DNA of 64,000 nucleotides from Spongiibacter thalassae. GTDB lineage: Bacteria; Pseudomonadota; Gammaproteobacteria; Pseudomonadales; Spongiibacteraceae. The DNA lies in contig NZ_JAAWWK010000001.1 of the NCBI RefSeq assembly GCF_012272835.1, positions 372,001 to 436,000 on the forward strand, read 5' to 3'. Under the pieces are notes generated by a model that saw only the letters and a list, made by a program, of their open reading frames with translations, searched no databases and was not told the origin of the DNA. Positions 1 to 8,710 of this stretch are shown here, piece by piece (the first letter of the stretch is position 1; each line of letters opens with the position of its first letter). The position numbers and the translations under genes were made by a program.

Positions 1-242
1 AGCCACAGCAGGAAGCCATTACCCGGTCGGTGCACGCCATGGTGGCTGAGGTTCAGCGTTATGTGCCGGGCTATAAACTGGTCAATGGGCCAGTGTTTGA
101 TGGCCAGCGGGTGTCACTGTTTCTTGAGGTTGAAGGGCTAGGGGATTTCCTGCCCAAGTATGCCGGCAATCTGGATATTATGACCGCAGCGGCTCTGCGC
201 ACGGCGGAAATGTTGGTACAGCGTGCACAGGAGGCCGTGTAA
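1..242 (+). CDS. acetaldehyde dehydrogenase (acylating), 3' end only
   Basis: This is the C-terminal part (about 80 residues) of a roughly 300-residue CoA-acylating acetaldehyde dehydrogenase; the reading frame is open through the left edge. The family oxidises acetaldehyde or propionaldehyde to the acyl-CoA and works in a channeling complex with the aldolase encoded next. The recognisable tail runs VPGYKL, VFLEVEG, then [17 protein letters not shown]. The stop TAA overlaps the ATG of the aldolase gene by one base, so the two are translationally coupled, as is usual for this enzyme pair. The catalytic Cys and Rossmann region lie outside the window. Identity is well supported; substrate chain length is not visible. 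Confidence 0.88.
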   Translation, partial: PQQEAITRSVHAMVAEVQRYVPGYKLVNGPVFDGQRVSLFLEVEGLGDFLPKYAGNLDIMTAAALRTAEMLVQRAQEAV

Positions 243-1300
243 TGAGCAGCGAATCAGCAATGCAACAGTCTCGGGTAAAGCTGCACGATATGAGCCTGCG
301 CGATGGTATGCATTCCAAACAGCATCAGATTTCGATTGAGGAGATGGTCAATATTGCCACCGGCCTCGACGACGCGGGTATGCCTCTCATTGAGGTGACC
401 CACGGCGACGGCCTGGGCGGTGCTTCCGTCAACTATGGTTTTCCCGCCCATACCGACGAAGATTATTTGCGTGCGGTAGTGCCGAAAATGAAGCAAGCAA
501 AGGTTTCTGCATTGTTGCTACCGGGGATCGGCACAGTGGATCACCTGCGTATGGCGCAGGACTGTGGAGTGTCTACCATTCGTGTAGCTACCCATTGTAC
601 CGAAGCGGATGTAAGCCAGCAGCATATCCAGTATGCCGCCGGGCAGGGCCTGGACACAGTGGGCTTTCTGATGATGGCCCATATGGTGTCCGCTGAAGCC
701 CTGCTGGAACAGGCAAGTCTGATGGCCAGCTACGGTGCCAACTGTGTGTATTGCACTGACTCGGCCGGGTTTATGTTGCCCGAGGAGGTCAGTGAAAAAA
801 TTGGCCTGCTGCGTGACAAATTGCCCGCCAATGTCGAAATCGGCTTTCACGGCCATCACAACCTGGCGATGGGAGTGGCCAATTCGGTGGCCGCCATTCG
901 CGCCGGGGCCAGCCGCATCGACGGCTCGGTTGCCGGCTTGGGTGCCGGGGCGGGAAATACTCCGCTGGAGGTGTTGGTCGCGGTGATGCATCGCATGGGA
1001 ATGGCTACCGGTATCGATTTGTACAAGATCATGGACGTTGCCGAAGACCGGGTAGTGCCAATGATGGACCAGCCCATTCGCATTGATCGCGATGCCTTGA
1101 CCCTTGGCTACGCCGGTGTATACAGCTCCTTCCTGCTGTTCGCCAAGCGCGCCGAGCAGCGCTACGGTATCTCCGCACGGGATGTGCTGGTCGAACTGGG
1201 GCGCCGGGGCACTGTCGGGGGGCAGGAAGATATGATCGAAGACCTCGCGCTGACAATGGCCAGAGAGAAGGGACTGGTCGCAGCGGGAGCCGGCTCGTGA
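242..1300 (+). CDS. dmpG: 4-hydroxy-2-oxovalerate aldolase
   Basis: 352 residues, normal family length. The enzyme splits 4-hydroxy-2-oxo acids into pyruvate and an aldehyde at the end of meta-cleavage pathways. Family marks are the N-terminal [10 protein letters not shown] metal/substrate motif (about residues 14-23), the [13 protein letters not shown] histidine metal-binding segment (about 202-214) and the [11 protein letters not shown] loop (about 234-244). The start overlaps the stop of the acylating aldehyde dehydrogenase, its usual partner, and its own TGA overlaps the ATG of the next gene (TGATG), so three genes are coupled. DmpG, MhpE, BphI and HsaF type enzymes cannot be told apart by eye, so acetaldehyde or propionaldehyde could be the product. 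Confidence 0.93.
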   Translation: MSSESAMQQSRVKLHDMSLRDGMHSKQHQISIEEMVNIATGLDDAGMPLIEVTHGDGLGGASVNYGFPAHTDEDYLRAVVPKMKQAKVSALLLPGIGTVDHLRMAQDCGVSTIRVATHCTEADVSQQHIQYAAGQGLDTVGFLMMAHMVSAEALLEQASLMASYGANCVYCTDSAGFMLPEEVSEKIGLLRDKLPANVEIGFHGHHNLAMGVANSVAAIRAGASRIDGSVAGLGAGAGNTPLEVLVAVMHRMGMATGIDLYKIMDVAEDRVVPMMDQPIRIDRDALTLGYAGVYSSFLLFAKRAEQRYGISARDVLVELGRRGTVGGQEDMIEDLALTMAREKGLVAAGAGS

Positions 1301-1989
1301 TGACGCCCGGCCTTGCCGAGCAGCAGCGCAAACTGCGCATGGCCGCCCGGGCAATGGCTCGGGCAGGGCTGGCCCATGCCTTTGGTCATTGCAGTTTCCG
1401 CGAAAACGACGACTACTTTTGGGTGTGCCCGCCATTGCCGATGGGGTGTATACCCGCCGGGGCCGACAATCAGCGGGTGGCCATTCGCGAGCCCTTGCCG
1501 GAAGGGGTGCTGGGCGAGGTGAGAATTCACCAGTACCTGTATCAGCGGCGCGCTGATGTCGGTGCGATAGGCCGAATGATGCCGCCGTCGATCATGGCGC
1601 TGTCTACTCAGGGGCTTACTCCGATGTGTCGCCACGGCATCGGCGCCTACTTCGCTAATTATATTCCCCTGTGGCACGACCCCAGACTGCTGCGCAATGA
1701 TGCCGCCGCCAGTGCCCTGGCTGAATTGATGGGCGATCGGCCTGCACTGGTGATGCGCGGCAATGGCGCGGTTGTCGCCGCGGCCTCGCTGGAGGAAATG
1801 CTGACCTACAGTTGGTTTCTTGAGGACAGCGCGCGCATTGAGCTACAAATTCGCGCGGCGGCATTTGACCCCCGCGAAGGTTTGCTTAATACCGAGGAGA
1901 TTCGCGACCGCCAGGTAAGAACCCCGGATGTCTTTCGGCGAATGTGGCTGCACCTGACCCATGACGATCCTGAATCCAGCGCAGCCTAG
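1300..1989 (+). CDS. class II aldolase/adducin-fold protein, possible meta-cleavage decarboxylase
   Basis: 229 residues, from the ATG that overlaps the aldolase stop as TGATG. The fold is recognised from AFGHCSFR near residue 30, the GEVRIHQYLY segment near 73 and the LVMRGNGAVVAA plus SLEEM segment near 150-165. The three zinc-binding histidines of fuculose-type aldolases are not where expected: the HxHP region reads GRMMPPS (about 91-97) and the third-ligand HG reads NG. From memory, class II aldolase-fold proteins serve as decarboxylases in p-cumate-type (CmtD) and phthalate pathways, which fits the neighbours here. Whether the ligand changes mark that subfamily or a dead enzyme cannot be settled by reading. 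Fold confident, function inferred. Confidence 0.72.
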   Translation: MTPGLAEQQRKLRMAARAMARAGLAHAFGHCSFRENDDYFWVCPPLPMGCIPAGADNQRVAIREPLPEGVLGEVRIHQYLYQRRADVGAIGRMMPPSIMALSTQGLTPMCRHGIGAYFANYIPLWHDPRLLRNDAAASALAELMGDRPALVMRGNGAVVAAASLEEMLTYSWFLEDSARIELQIRAAAFDPREGLLNTEEIRDRQVRTPDVFRRMWLHLTHDDPESSAA

Positions 1990-2089
1990 CTGTGCTGGCA
2001 GATGGCGCTTTGGCGCCATCACAATATTTGACACGCCCACACTGGGGCAAACTGAAGCGGAACTAAAAGCATAAGAAAGAGGAAGTGTG

Positions 2090-3349
2090 ATGACTGATCC
2101 CCTGATTATTGATGACAACGATCGCGGCGTCTTCAAGGTTGCCCGGCGCAGCTTTACCAGCCAGGAAATTTTTGAGCAGGAGCGCGACCGAATCTTCCAG
2201 AATTGCTGGCTGTACCTCGGCCACGAGTCGGAGCTGCGCAATGCCAACGAATTTGTTACACGCACCGTCGCGGGACAAAACCTGATTTTTGTACGGGGCA
2301 AAGACGGCGAAGTGCGTGCCTTTTTCAATGTGTGCCCCCACCGTGGCGCAACGGTTTGCCGAGAGAAAAAAGGCAAGGCGAAGAGCTTTCAATGTATGTA
2401 CCACGGCTGGGTGTTTAAAAATAACGGTGAAATCAATCACCTCAGCGGTGAACCGGCCTACGCCAAGGACTTCAAGGAAAACGGCAACTGCAATCTGCGC
2501 GCGGTACCGCATCTGGACAGCTATGCGGGATTCTATTTCGTCAGTTTTAAGGAGGATATTGAGCCACTGCCGGATTACCTGGCTGGCGCCAAGGAATATC
2601 TGGATATCGTCGCAGACCAGTCCAGCGCGGGAATGGAGATTGTTGGCGGTACCCAGGAGTATTCCATTCGCGCCAACTGGAAACTGTTAGTAGAGAACAG
2701 TGTCGATGGCTACCATGCCGAGTCAACCCACGCCACCTACCTCGACTACCTGATGAACACCAATGGCAGTCTTACCGCGACCAAATTGGCCGGCAAGGGC
2801 TACGATCTGGGCAACGGTCATGCGGTTATTGAATACAGTGCGCCCTGGGGACGACCCATTGCCCAGTGGATTCCGATGTGGGGTGAAAAGGGCAAGGAAG
2901 AACTGGACCGGGTCTACGCCGAGTTGGTTGAGCGTCTGGGTGAGGACAAAGCCAAACAGATGGCAACGCTGAATCGCAATATGATTATTTTTCCCAACCT
3001 GGTGATTAACGACATCATGGCGATTACCGTGCGCACCTTTTATCCCACTGCGCCTGACGAAATGATGATTAACGCCTTTGCTCTCGGTGTGTGTGATGAA
3101 AGTGAATGGCGCCGTGAATATCGCCTGTCCAACTTTCTCGAATTTATCGGCCCCGGCGGGTTTGCTACACCGGACGACGTTGAGGCGCTGGAGCACTGTC
3201 AGCGAGGCTTTCAGGCCCATGCGAATGTGCCGTGGAACGATATTTCCAAGGGTATGAAAGCCTCGCAGCCGTCCTTTGATGACGAACTGCAAATGCGCGC
3301 CTTCTGGCGGGAGTGGAATCGTCGAGTTGCGACTGAAGGGGAGAAATAA
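2090..3349 (+). CDS. aromatic ring-hydroxylating dioxygenase, alpha (large) subunit
   Basis: About 419 residues from ATG 2090, preceded by GAGGAAG; an in-frame GTG three bases upstream is less likely. It carries an N-terminal Rieske 2Fe-2S domain with CPHRG (Cys about 82, His 84) and CMYHGW (Cys about 102, His 105), and a catalytic domain with the mononuclear-iron motif NSVDGYH-x4-H (Asp about 206, His 209, His 214). Such enzymes add O2 to an aromatic ring to give a cis-dihydrodiol. The beta subunit follows after 2 bp. The sequence recalls p-cumate 2,3-dioxygenase large subunits, but this is from memory. No dedicated ferredoxin or reductase gene is adjacent; the fused ferredoxin-reductase at 17450 is one candidate donor. 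Confidence 0.93.
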   Translation: MTDPLIIDDNDRGVFKVARRSFTSQEIFEQERDRIFQNCWLYLGHESELRNANEFVTRTVAGQNLIFVRGKDGEVRAFFNVCPHRGATVCREKKGKAKSFQCMYHGWVFKNNGEINHLSGEPAYAKDFKENGNCNLRAVPHLDSYAGFYFVSFKEDIEPLPDYLAGAKEYLDIVADQSSAGMEIVGGTQEYSIRANWKLLVENSVDGYHAESTHATYLDYLMNTNGSLTATKLAGKGYDLGNGHAVIEYSAPWGRPIAQWIPMWGEKGKEELDRVYAELVERLGEDKAKQMATLNRNMIIFPNLVINDIMAITVRTFYPTAPDEMMINAFALGVCDESEWRREYRLSNFLEFIGPGGFATPDDVEALEHCQRGFQAHANVPWNDISKGMKASQPSFDDELQMRAFWREWNRRVATEGEK

Positions 3350-3351
3350 CA

Positions 3352-3861
3352 ATGAAAATTACCGCGACCCAGGAATCGCTGTTGCGTTACTTCCAGATTC
3401 AACAATTACTGTTTCACGAAGCTCAGTTACTCGATTCGTGGCGGCTGAATGAGTGGCTGGATCTGTTTACGGAAGACGGCGGTTATTTTGTGCCGCCCAC
3501 CGATGTTTCCGCCGAGGAGGCCGACCCGGCCAAGCATCTTTACTACATCGCCGATAACCGTGCCCGCCTTGAGGAACGTGTGATTCGGCTGGATAAACGT
3601 ACCTGCCATGCGGAGTTCCCCCGTTCCAAGGTGCAGCATCTGGTCAGCAATATTCTACTTGAAAGTGACAACGGCACCGAGGTTGGTGTCAGTGCAGGGT
3701 TTGTGGTCTACCGTACCAAGAATGGTCACACCGATACTTTTATTGGCCATTATCGCTACCTGCTCAGAGAGGTCGAGGGCGAACTGAAAATAGTGAAAAA
3801 GACCTGCAACCTGGCGCTGGACGGGCTTAGACCCCAGGCCAAAATCAGCATTATTCTGTAA
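3352..3861 (+). CDS. aromatic ring-hydroxylating dioxygenase, beta (small) subunit
   Basis: 169 residues, the usual length for the NTF2-like small subunit of Rieske dioxygenases. Recognisable parts are the N-terminal helix with EAQLLDSWRLNEWLDLF, YYIADNRARLEERV in the middle and the C-terminal VKKTCNLALDGLRPQAKISIIL. The small subunit is mainly structural in alpha3-beta3 hexamers. It starts 2 bp after the alpha stop, with GGGGAG as the ribosome site, so the two are co-translated. It is followed 19 bp later by the hydratase gene, placing upper and lower aromatic pathway steps on one transcript. Confidence 0.92.
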   Translation: MKITATQESLLRYFQIQQLLFHEAQLLDSWRLNEWLDLFTEDGGYFVPPTDVSAEEADPAKHLYYIADNRARLEERVIRLDKRTCHAEFPRSKVQHLVSNILLESDNGTEVGVSAGFVVYRTKNGHTDTFIGHYRYLLREVEGELKIVKKTCNLALDGLRPQAKISIIL

Positions 3862-3880
3862 CCGGAGCCGCGCACGTTTT

Positions 3881-4660
3881 ATGAATACTCAGCAGATTGA
3901 ACAGCTCAGCAATGAACTCTATACCGCCCTGCGTCAGGGCGTTGCTGTACCGCCTCTGACGGATCGACATCCCGAGCTGGATATCGACGCCGCATATGCC
4001 ATTTCCTTGGCCATGCTGGAAAAGCGTCTGGCTGATGGCGAACGACTTATCGGCAAGAAAATCGGAGTGACCAGCGAGGCGGTGCAGAATATGCTGAATG
4101 TTCGCCAGCCCGATTTCGGCTTTCTCACTGAGGCTATGCAATGCGAGGGCAGCCTGTCGCTGGCGGGAATGATCGCCCCAAGGGCTGAAGGTGAAATCGC
4201 CTTTTGCCTGCGCAGCGACCTCAAGGGTCCTGGGGTGACGGAAGCCGACGTGCTGGCGGCGACGGAATACGTCATGCCCTGTTTTGAAATTGTCGACTCC
4301 CGTATTGCCGACTGGAAAATCAAGATTCAGGACACCGTAGCTGACAATGCGTCCTGCGGCAGCTTCGTAGTCAATGAAGAAGACAAGGTTGACCCCCGAA
4401 ATCTGGATTTGCCCTCGTGCAAAATGAAGGTCTTCAAAAACGGGGCGCTGCTCAGTGAAGGCAGCGGTGCTGCGGCATTGGGCAACCCGCTGACCTGTGT
4501 CGCCTGGCTGGCCAACACCCTTGGCAAATACGATATTTCATTGTCGGCGGGAGATATTATTCTCTCTGGTTCGCTGGTGCCCCTGGAGGATGTGCGTCCG
4601 GGTGACACCATGTCACTGGAGATTTCAGGGATCGGCACAGTGGCGATCAATTTTGAATAA
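3881..4660 (+). CDS. 2-keto-4-pentenoate hydratase (2-hydroxypenta-2,4-dienoate hydratase family)
   Basis: 259 residues, a typical MhpD/DmpE/HsaE/CmtF length. The family hydrates 2-hydroxy-2,4-dienoates to 4-hydroxy-2-oxo acids, the substrate of the aldolase at 242. Visible family segments are LIGKKIGVTSEAVQ (about 47-60), the metal-site region EGEIAFCLRSDL (about 104-115), the EIVDSRIADWKIKIQDTVADN segment (about 137-157) and the closing ISGIGTVAINF. Hydratase, aldolase and aldehyde dehydrogenase are separated here by the dioxygenase genes, so the order is rearranged relative to classical operons. Exact side chain on the substrate is unknown. Confidence 0.91.
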   Translation: MNTQQIEQLSNELYTALRQGVAVPPLTDRHPELDIDAAYAISLAMLEKRLADGERLIGKKIGVTSEAVQNMLNVRQPDFGFLTEAMQCEGSLSLAGMIAPRAEGEIAFCLRSDLKGPGVTEADVLAATEYVMPCFEIVDSRIADWKIKIQDTVADNASCGSFVVNEEDKVDPRNLDLPSCKMKVFKNGALLSEGSGAAALGNPLTCVAWLANTLGKYDISLSAGDIILSGSLVPLEDVRPGDTMSLEISGIGTVAINFE

Positions 4661-4680
4661 CGCGTGAGGAGAGAATAATA

Positions 4681-6552
4681 ATGAGCATGCAGGAAAATAT
4701 TGCGCAGTGGCAGCAAGCTGCGAAGGAAATCGACTGGTTTCACAATCCCACCGTCACGCTGGATGACAGTCAGGCGCCGTTATACCGATGGTTCAGCGAC
4801 GGCCAGTGCAACACCAGTTATAACTGCCTGGATCGCCACGTTGCTGCTGGACGGGGGGAGCAAACCGCTCTGATCTACGACAGTCCGGTCACCGACACGA
4901 TCGAGCACATTAGCTACCAGACATTGCTGGAGAGAGTGGCCAAATTTGCCGGTGCCCTGAAGGCTCTGGGCGTAGGCAAGGGCGATCGGGTAGTGATCTA
5001 TATGCCAATGGTGCCCGAGGCCGCGGTGGCAATGCAGGCCTGTGCCAGAATTGGTGCGGTGCACTCGGTAGTATTCGGTGGTTTTGCCGCCAATGAGCTG
5101 GCCTCGCGCATTGATGACTGCGGTGCCAAACTCGTTATTTCCGCGTCATGCGGCATCGAGCCCGGTCGGTTGGTGGCCTACAAACCTTTGCTGGACGAGG
5201 CGATTGAACGCTGCCAGCACCCACCGGAAAAGTGCATCATCTTGCAGCGTCCACAGCTGCATGCCGAGATGGTGGTGGGGCGTGACCTGGATTGGGTCGA
5301 ATGCGAGGCAGGGGGGGCGCCCGCCGAGTGCGAAGTCATGCAGGCCACCGATCCTCTTTATATTATTTACACCTCGGGCACCACCGGAAATCCCAAGGGT
5401 GTGCTGCGGGACAACGGCGGCCACCTGGTGGCGATGAATTGGAGTCTCGGGGCGATATACGGCATCGACCCCGGCGATGTATTTTGGGCGGCCTCGGATA
5501 TCGGCTGGGTGGTGGGTCATTCCTATATCGTTTACGGGCCGCTGATTCGCGGTGCCACAGCGATAATGTTTGAGGGCAAGCCGGTGGGCACCCCCGATGC
5601 CTTCTCGTACTGGCGCTTGATCGAACGCCACAAGGTCAAGGCGATGTTTACCGCACCCACTGCCATCCGTGCCATTAAACAGCAAGATCCCGAGGGCCAT
5701 GGGCCGGAGGACTTCGATCTGTCCAGCCTGAAACACCTGTTTCTGGCCGGCGAGCGGGCCGATCCCGACACCATTCACTGGGCGGAAAAACAGCTTGGTA
5801 TTCCGGTCATCGACCATTGGTGGCAAACCGAACTGGGCTGGCCGGCGGTGGCCAATTGCGCCGGACGGGAACTGTTCCAGGTGAAGTATGGGTCGTCGGG
5901 TAAATGTGTGCCGGGCTTCGATGTCGTGGTGCTCGACGAGGAGGGCAGGGAACTCCCTCCCGGGGAAATGGGCGCGCTGGTCATACGCCTGCCGCTGCCA
6001 CCCGGAACCCTGCCCAGTCTGTGGAAAAACGATCAGGGCTTTATCGAAAAATATCTCAGTCGTCATCCGGGTTTCTACGATGCGGGTGATGCCGGGTTTA
6101 TTGACGACGAGGGCTATGTTCACATTATGAGTCGCACCGACGACGTGATTAATGTGGCGGGTCACCGGCTGTCCACCGGGCGTATGGAGGAGGTGCTGGC
6201 GGCCCATCACGACGTGGCTGAGTGTGCGGTCTTCGGGGTGAACGACCCCATGAAGGGCCAGGTGCCCTACGGTTTGCTGGTGCTCAATGCCGGGGTCGCC
6301 CGCCCGGTGGAGGAGATAGAACAGGAAACCATTGCATTGGTCCGGGAGCAGGTTGGCCCGGTTGCCTGCTTTAAACAGGCGAGGGCGGTGAAACGTTTGC
6401 CGAAGACCCGTTCGGGTAAAATTCTGCGGGCGACCTTACAAAAAATGCTGAACGGCGAGCCTTACAAGGTGCCCGCGACCATTGATGACGCGGCAATTCT
6501 CGATGAGATCAGCGAAACGCTGGGTTTGGCAGAAGCCGCGCTACAATCCTGA
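4681..6552 (+). CDS. propionyl/acetyl-CoA synthetase-type acyl-CoA synthetase (PrpE-like)
   Basis: 623 residues, the size of PrpE/AcsA enzymes that form short-chain acyl-CoA from acid, ATP and CoA. The P-loop-like adenylation motif YTSGTTGNPKGV lies near residue 229, the aromatic DHWWQTE motif near 379, the hinge region YDAGDAGF near 465, and the catalytic Lys near the C-terminus in TRSGKILR. It begins 20 bp after the hydratase with a GAGGAG-type ribosome site and is the last gene before a convergent TetR gene. In a p-cumate-type pathway the released side-chain acid is isobutyrate, so this enzyme may activate isobutyrate or propionate; that role is inferred from context. Confidence 0.9.
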   Translation: MSMQENIAQWQQAAKEIDWFHNPTVTLDDSQAPLYRWFSDGQCNTSYNCLDRHVAAGRGEQTALIYDSPVTDTIEHISYQTLLERVAKFAGALKALGVGKGDRVVIYMPMVPEAAVAMQACARIGAVHSVVFGGFAANELASRIDDCGAKLVISASCGIEPGRLVAYKPLLDEAIERCQHPPEKCIILQRPQLHAEMVVGRDLDWVECEAGGAPAECEVMQATDPLYIIYTSGTTGNPKGVLRDNGGHLVAMNWSLGAIYGIDPGDVFWAASDIGWVVGHSYIVYGPLIRGATAIMFEGKPVGTPDAFSYWRLIERHKVKAMFTAPTAIRAIKQQDPEGHGPEDFDLSSLKHLFLAGERADPDTIHWAEKQLGIPVIDHWWQTELGWPAVANCAGRELFQVKYGSSGKCVPGFDVVVLDEEGRELPPGEMGALVIRLPLPPGTLPSLWKNDQGFIEKYLSRHPGFYDAGDAGFIDDEGYVHIMSRTDDVINVAGHRLSTGRMEEVLAAHHDVAECAVFGVNDPMKGQVPYGLLVLNAGVARPVEEIEQETIALVREQVGPVACFKQARAVKRLPKTRSGKILRATLQKMLNGEPYKVPATIDDAAILDEISETLGLAEAALQS

Positions 6553-6577
6553 GCATTGTCAGCGGTTAATGACAGCG

Positions 6578-7213
6578 CTAAGCGGAGTGGGCGGGTTGAC
6601 CGCTTACTACCGCGGCGCTCACCATCTGCTTCCAGCGGGTGACCAGCCGCTGGTACTGCTTGGGGTTTTCGCTAATCAACATTTTCACCACATAGCCCCG
6701 GACGACACAAAAGCTCAGGTTTAAAATATCTTCCGCGAGTTCCTTGTCCCAGCCCAGGGCGATCAGCCGGTCGATCCACGCCTTTTCAACCTCTGAGCGG
6801 CTGGCAATGGCCAGTTTGATTTGCTGGTCGCGCAATTCCTCGTTCTTGCCGCCGGCCATCAGAATGTCCAGTGCGACCATAAAATAGTCCGACATAAAAA
6901 AGTCTTCAGCGTCTTTCATCGCCGCGTCTATCGGGTCGTCGCCGGCTTTGAAGGCCGAGATATTCCGCGAGAAAATACTGTGGGACTGCTCATAGGCGTA
7001 CTGCATTGCTGCCAGCGTCAGGTCGTTCTTGGTGGGAAAGTGATGTAGCTGGGCACCCTGGGAGACACCGGCCTTTTTGGAAACTGCCGAGGTGCGGAAG
7101 TTGGCATAGCCGACCTCCTGAATGACTTCAAAGGCTGCTTTCGACAGGCGAAACCGCATATTAGCCGTACGCTGCGCCTGGGGGACCCGTATCTTTTTAG
7201 TCTTCTCAGTCAA
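6578..7213 (-). CDS. TetR/AcrR family transcriptional regulator
   Basis: The N-terminal HTH is clear: KAAFEVIQEVGYANFRTSAVSKKAGVSQGAQLHHFPTKNDL, followed by an all-helical ligand domain with EDFFMSDYFMVALDILMAG. I chose a TTG start at 7213 because it has AAGGAT eight bases upstream and gives about 211 residues, the usual TetR length; an upstream extension to 7303 is open but has no family character. The gene converges on the catabolic operon ending at 6552 and is divergent from the LuxR gene at 7408. The shared intergenic region holds one copy of the recurring 12-bp palindrome (7367-7378), so this protein is a candidate for binding it. Effector unknown; an acyl-CoA is plausible. Confidence 0.88.
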   Translation of the reverse strand: MTEKTKKIRVPQAQRTANMRFRLSKAAFEVIQEVGYANFRTSAVSKKAGVSQGAQLHHFPTKNDLTLAAMQYAYEQSHSIFSRNISAFKAGDDPIDAAMKDAEDFFMSDYFMVALDILMAGGKNEELRDQQIKLAIASRSEVEKAWIDRLIALGWDKELAEDILNLSFCVVRGYVVKMLISENPKQYQRLVTRWKQMVSAAVVSGQPAHSA

Positions 7214-7339
7214 GCTACTATCCTTATACCGTCTACCCTGGAGTATCGTCAGCACTGTGCGCTGAATCATCAGTGACTGCTGGCTCATTATAGCCGCTTG
7301 CACCGGCTCGCTGCGACTGCGTTATGGGGATTTGTGCCG

Positions 7340-7369
7340 TTGACAAGCCCTGTGTCGGCAAAGTATCTT
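7340..7369 (+). promoter_or_regulatory. sigma-70-like promoter of the LuxR gene
   Basis: TTGACA at 7340-7345 and TATCTT at 7364-7369 are separated by 18 bp. The predicted start point near 7376 would leave a short leader before ATG 7408. The -10 hexamer overlaps the palindrome at 7367-7378, so binding there would be expected to block transcription. Confidence 0.45.
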
Positions 7370-7378
7370 GCTTGCTAA
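7367..7378. promoter_or_regulatory. recurrent 12-bp palindrome, copy 1 (CTTGCTTGCTAA)
   Basis: Matches the window-wide consensus TTCGCWWGCTAA at 10 of 12 positions. It lies in the TetR/LuxR divergent region, over the putative -10 of the LuxR gene. Confidence 0.4.
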
Positions 7379-7407
7379 TGGTTCGCGAGATAAATAAAAA
7401 TATCGCT

Positions 7408-8127
7408 ATGTACCAACTCACTGCTGATCAGCACTTAAGTGCCCAGGAAATCATGGCGCGCTCCGGCGCCAATAACTTCTGCCTGTTCCTGTTCTCTGCC
7501 CACCCTGAGCGCGCAGGGGTGCGGTTTATCTGTAATTATGGCATGAGTCGACCCGTTGCCCAGGGCTACACTCGGAGCTTGTGGCGCCAGGACCCCTTTC
7601 TGCACTGCCAACGTTGGCCGACGGACAAACCGACTCCCCTGCTGTTAGAACGGGGTCAGCTAGAAACAAAGAACGACCCCCACAGCGCCTATTGGCATTT
7701 TATCAACGGGGTTGGCTACCGGGACATTATTGCGGCGATCCACCCCTTCAGCGCCGATACCTTCCTGGTGGGAGGGCTGATGCGCCAGGAAGGCGATGGC
7801 CCATGTCGTCGCATTGTATCCGACGATACGCTTGACGCGATGAACACCTTCACCGCAGCCGCGGCCAACGCCATTATGGCAAATTGGCTGTCGCCATTGA
7901 TTTGCACAACACCGGAGAAGGATAATGGGGACAGACCCCCGGCGCTGACACCTCGGGAACAACAGGTGGTGAATGCACTGGCGAGGGGGTACAGTAATAA
8001 GCAAATCGCAGCGCAGTTATCCCTGTCTGAATACACCATTGAAAATCACTTTAAACGACTGTTTAAAAAATTCGGGGTGAATAACCGTACCGCTTTGTTA
8101 TCGGCGACGGGCGTGATCGCGCTGTGA
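7408..8127 (+). CDS. LuxR family transcriptional regulator (solo)
   Basis: 239 residues from ATG 7408. The C-terminal third is a GerE/LuxR HTH: LTPREQQVVNALARGYSNKQIAAQLSLSEYTIENHFKRLFKKFGV. The N-terminal half resembles an autoinducer-binding-like domain (SLWRQDPFL). The start was chosen because MYQLTADQHL aligns with MHLTAAQEF at the start of the second LuxR protein (42300). Upstream in-frame starts at 7324 and 7378 lack a ribosome site and lie in the promoter. No luxI-type gene is in the window. The linker before the HTH (7927-7939) is encoded by the same 13-mer that is repeated at 52019-52057, an odd insertion. Target genes unknown. Confidence 0.87.
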   Translation: MYQLTADQHLSAQEIMARSGANNFCLFLFSAHPERAGVRFICNYGMSRPVAQGYTRSLWRQDPFLHCQRWPTDKPTPLLLERGQLETKNDPHSAYWHFINGVGYRDIIAAIHPFSADTFLVGGLMRQEGDGPCRRIVSDDTLDAMNTFTAAAANAIMANWLSPLICTTPEKDNGDRPPALTPREQQVVNALARGYSNKQIAAQLSLSEYTIENHFKRLFKKFGVNNRTALLSATGVIAL

Positions 8128-8163
8128 AGTGTTAGTTCATGTCGTTTTACAGGAGTACGCCCA

Positions 8164-8598
8164 TTGTCCGATCACACACAGTCTGCGCTTGCTATCCCCG
8201 AAGGCTTCCGCCCCATCCGCTCTGGCTCGCCCTTTGATGAGCGTTTTGGCGGCGTGTATTGCAAGGAAGATGGAAACCGGTTTTTGTTGGGCTTTCGTGT
8301 TCAGCCCCACCACCTGAATGACGGTGGCACCTTGCACGGTGGCGTAATGGCGACCCTGGCCGACTGGCAACTGGAAGGAGTCAGGCCACAGCTGGGTATT
8401 TCCGCCGAGGTGATTACGCCGACGATAAGTCTTTCGGTGGAGTATCTTGCCCCCTCCACGGTGGGCACCTGGCTGGAGTGTCGGGCAGAGTTGCAAAAGC
8501 GCACCGGCCGTATGGCCTTCACTCGGGCCGAGCTCTATGCCGATGAGACATTGGTGGCGAGATCGTCGGCGATCTATCATCTGCCTCGAGGCGCCTGA
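8164..8598 (+). CDS. PaaI/YdiI-type hotdog-fold acyl-CoA thioesterase
   Basis: 144 residues with a TTG start at 8164; AGGAG lies at 8151-8155. The hotdog signature NDGGTLHGGVMATLAD (about residues 48-63) and the SVEYLAPSTVGTWLECRAEL strand segment place it in the PaaI thioesterase group, which hydrolyses acyl- or aryl-CoA esters and can rescue trapped CoA. It lies 36 bp after the LuxR gene in the same direction and could be co-transcribed with it. Substrate cannot be read from sequence. Confidence 0.87.
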   Translation: MSDHTQSALAIPEGFRPIRSGSPFDERFGGVYCKEDGNRFLLGFRVQPHHLNDGGTLHGGVMATLADWQLEGVRPQLGISAEVITPTISLSVEYLAPSTVGTWLECRAELQKRTGRMAFTRAELYADETLVARSSAIYHLPRGA

Positions 8599-8611
8599 AT
8601 TACAATACATA

Positions 8612-8623
8612 TTAGCTTGCGAA
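8612..8623. promoter_or_regulatory. recurrent 12-bp palindrome, copy 2 (TTAGCTTGCGAA)
   Basis: A near-perfect dyad (TTAGC and GCGAA half-sites around TT) in the 112-bp gap between the thioesterase gene and the membrane protein gene at 8711. It matches the consensus of the other copies in half-site sequence and spacing. Confidence 0.45.
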
Positions 8624-8710
8624 CGGAAATTATAAGAGATATTGTGGTGCTGGCCGCGCGCTGGTAATAGCGTCGGTGTTGGTGAAATTGATAACAATAT
8701 TGGAGACACC

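Noticed and set aside
518-1435. 305-residue minus-strand ORF opposite the aldolase gene
   Set aside because: It is antisense to a clear aldolase gene, its composition is His/Gln/Arg-rich without domain character, and it has no ribosome site.
5146-6210. 354-residue minus-strand ORF opposite the PrpE-like gene
   Set aside because: Shadow of a well-supported acyl-CoA synthetase in GC-rich sequence; no family motifs.
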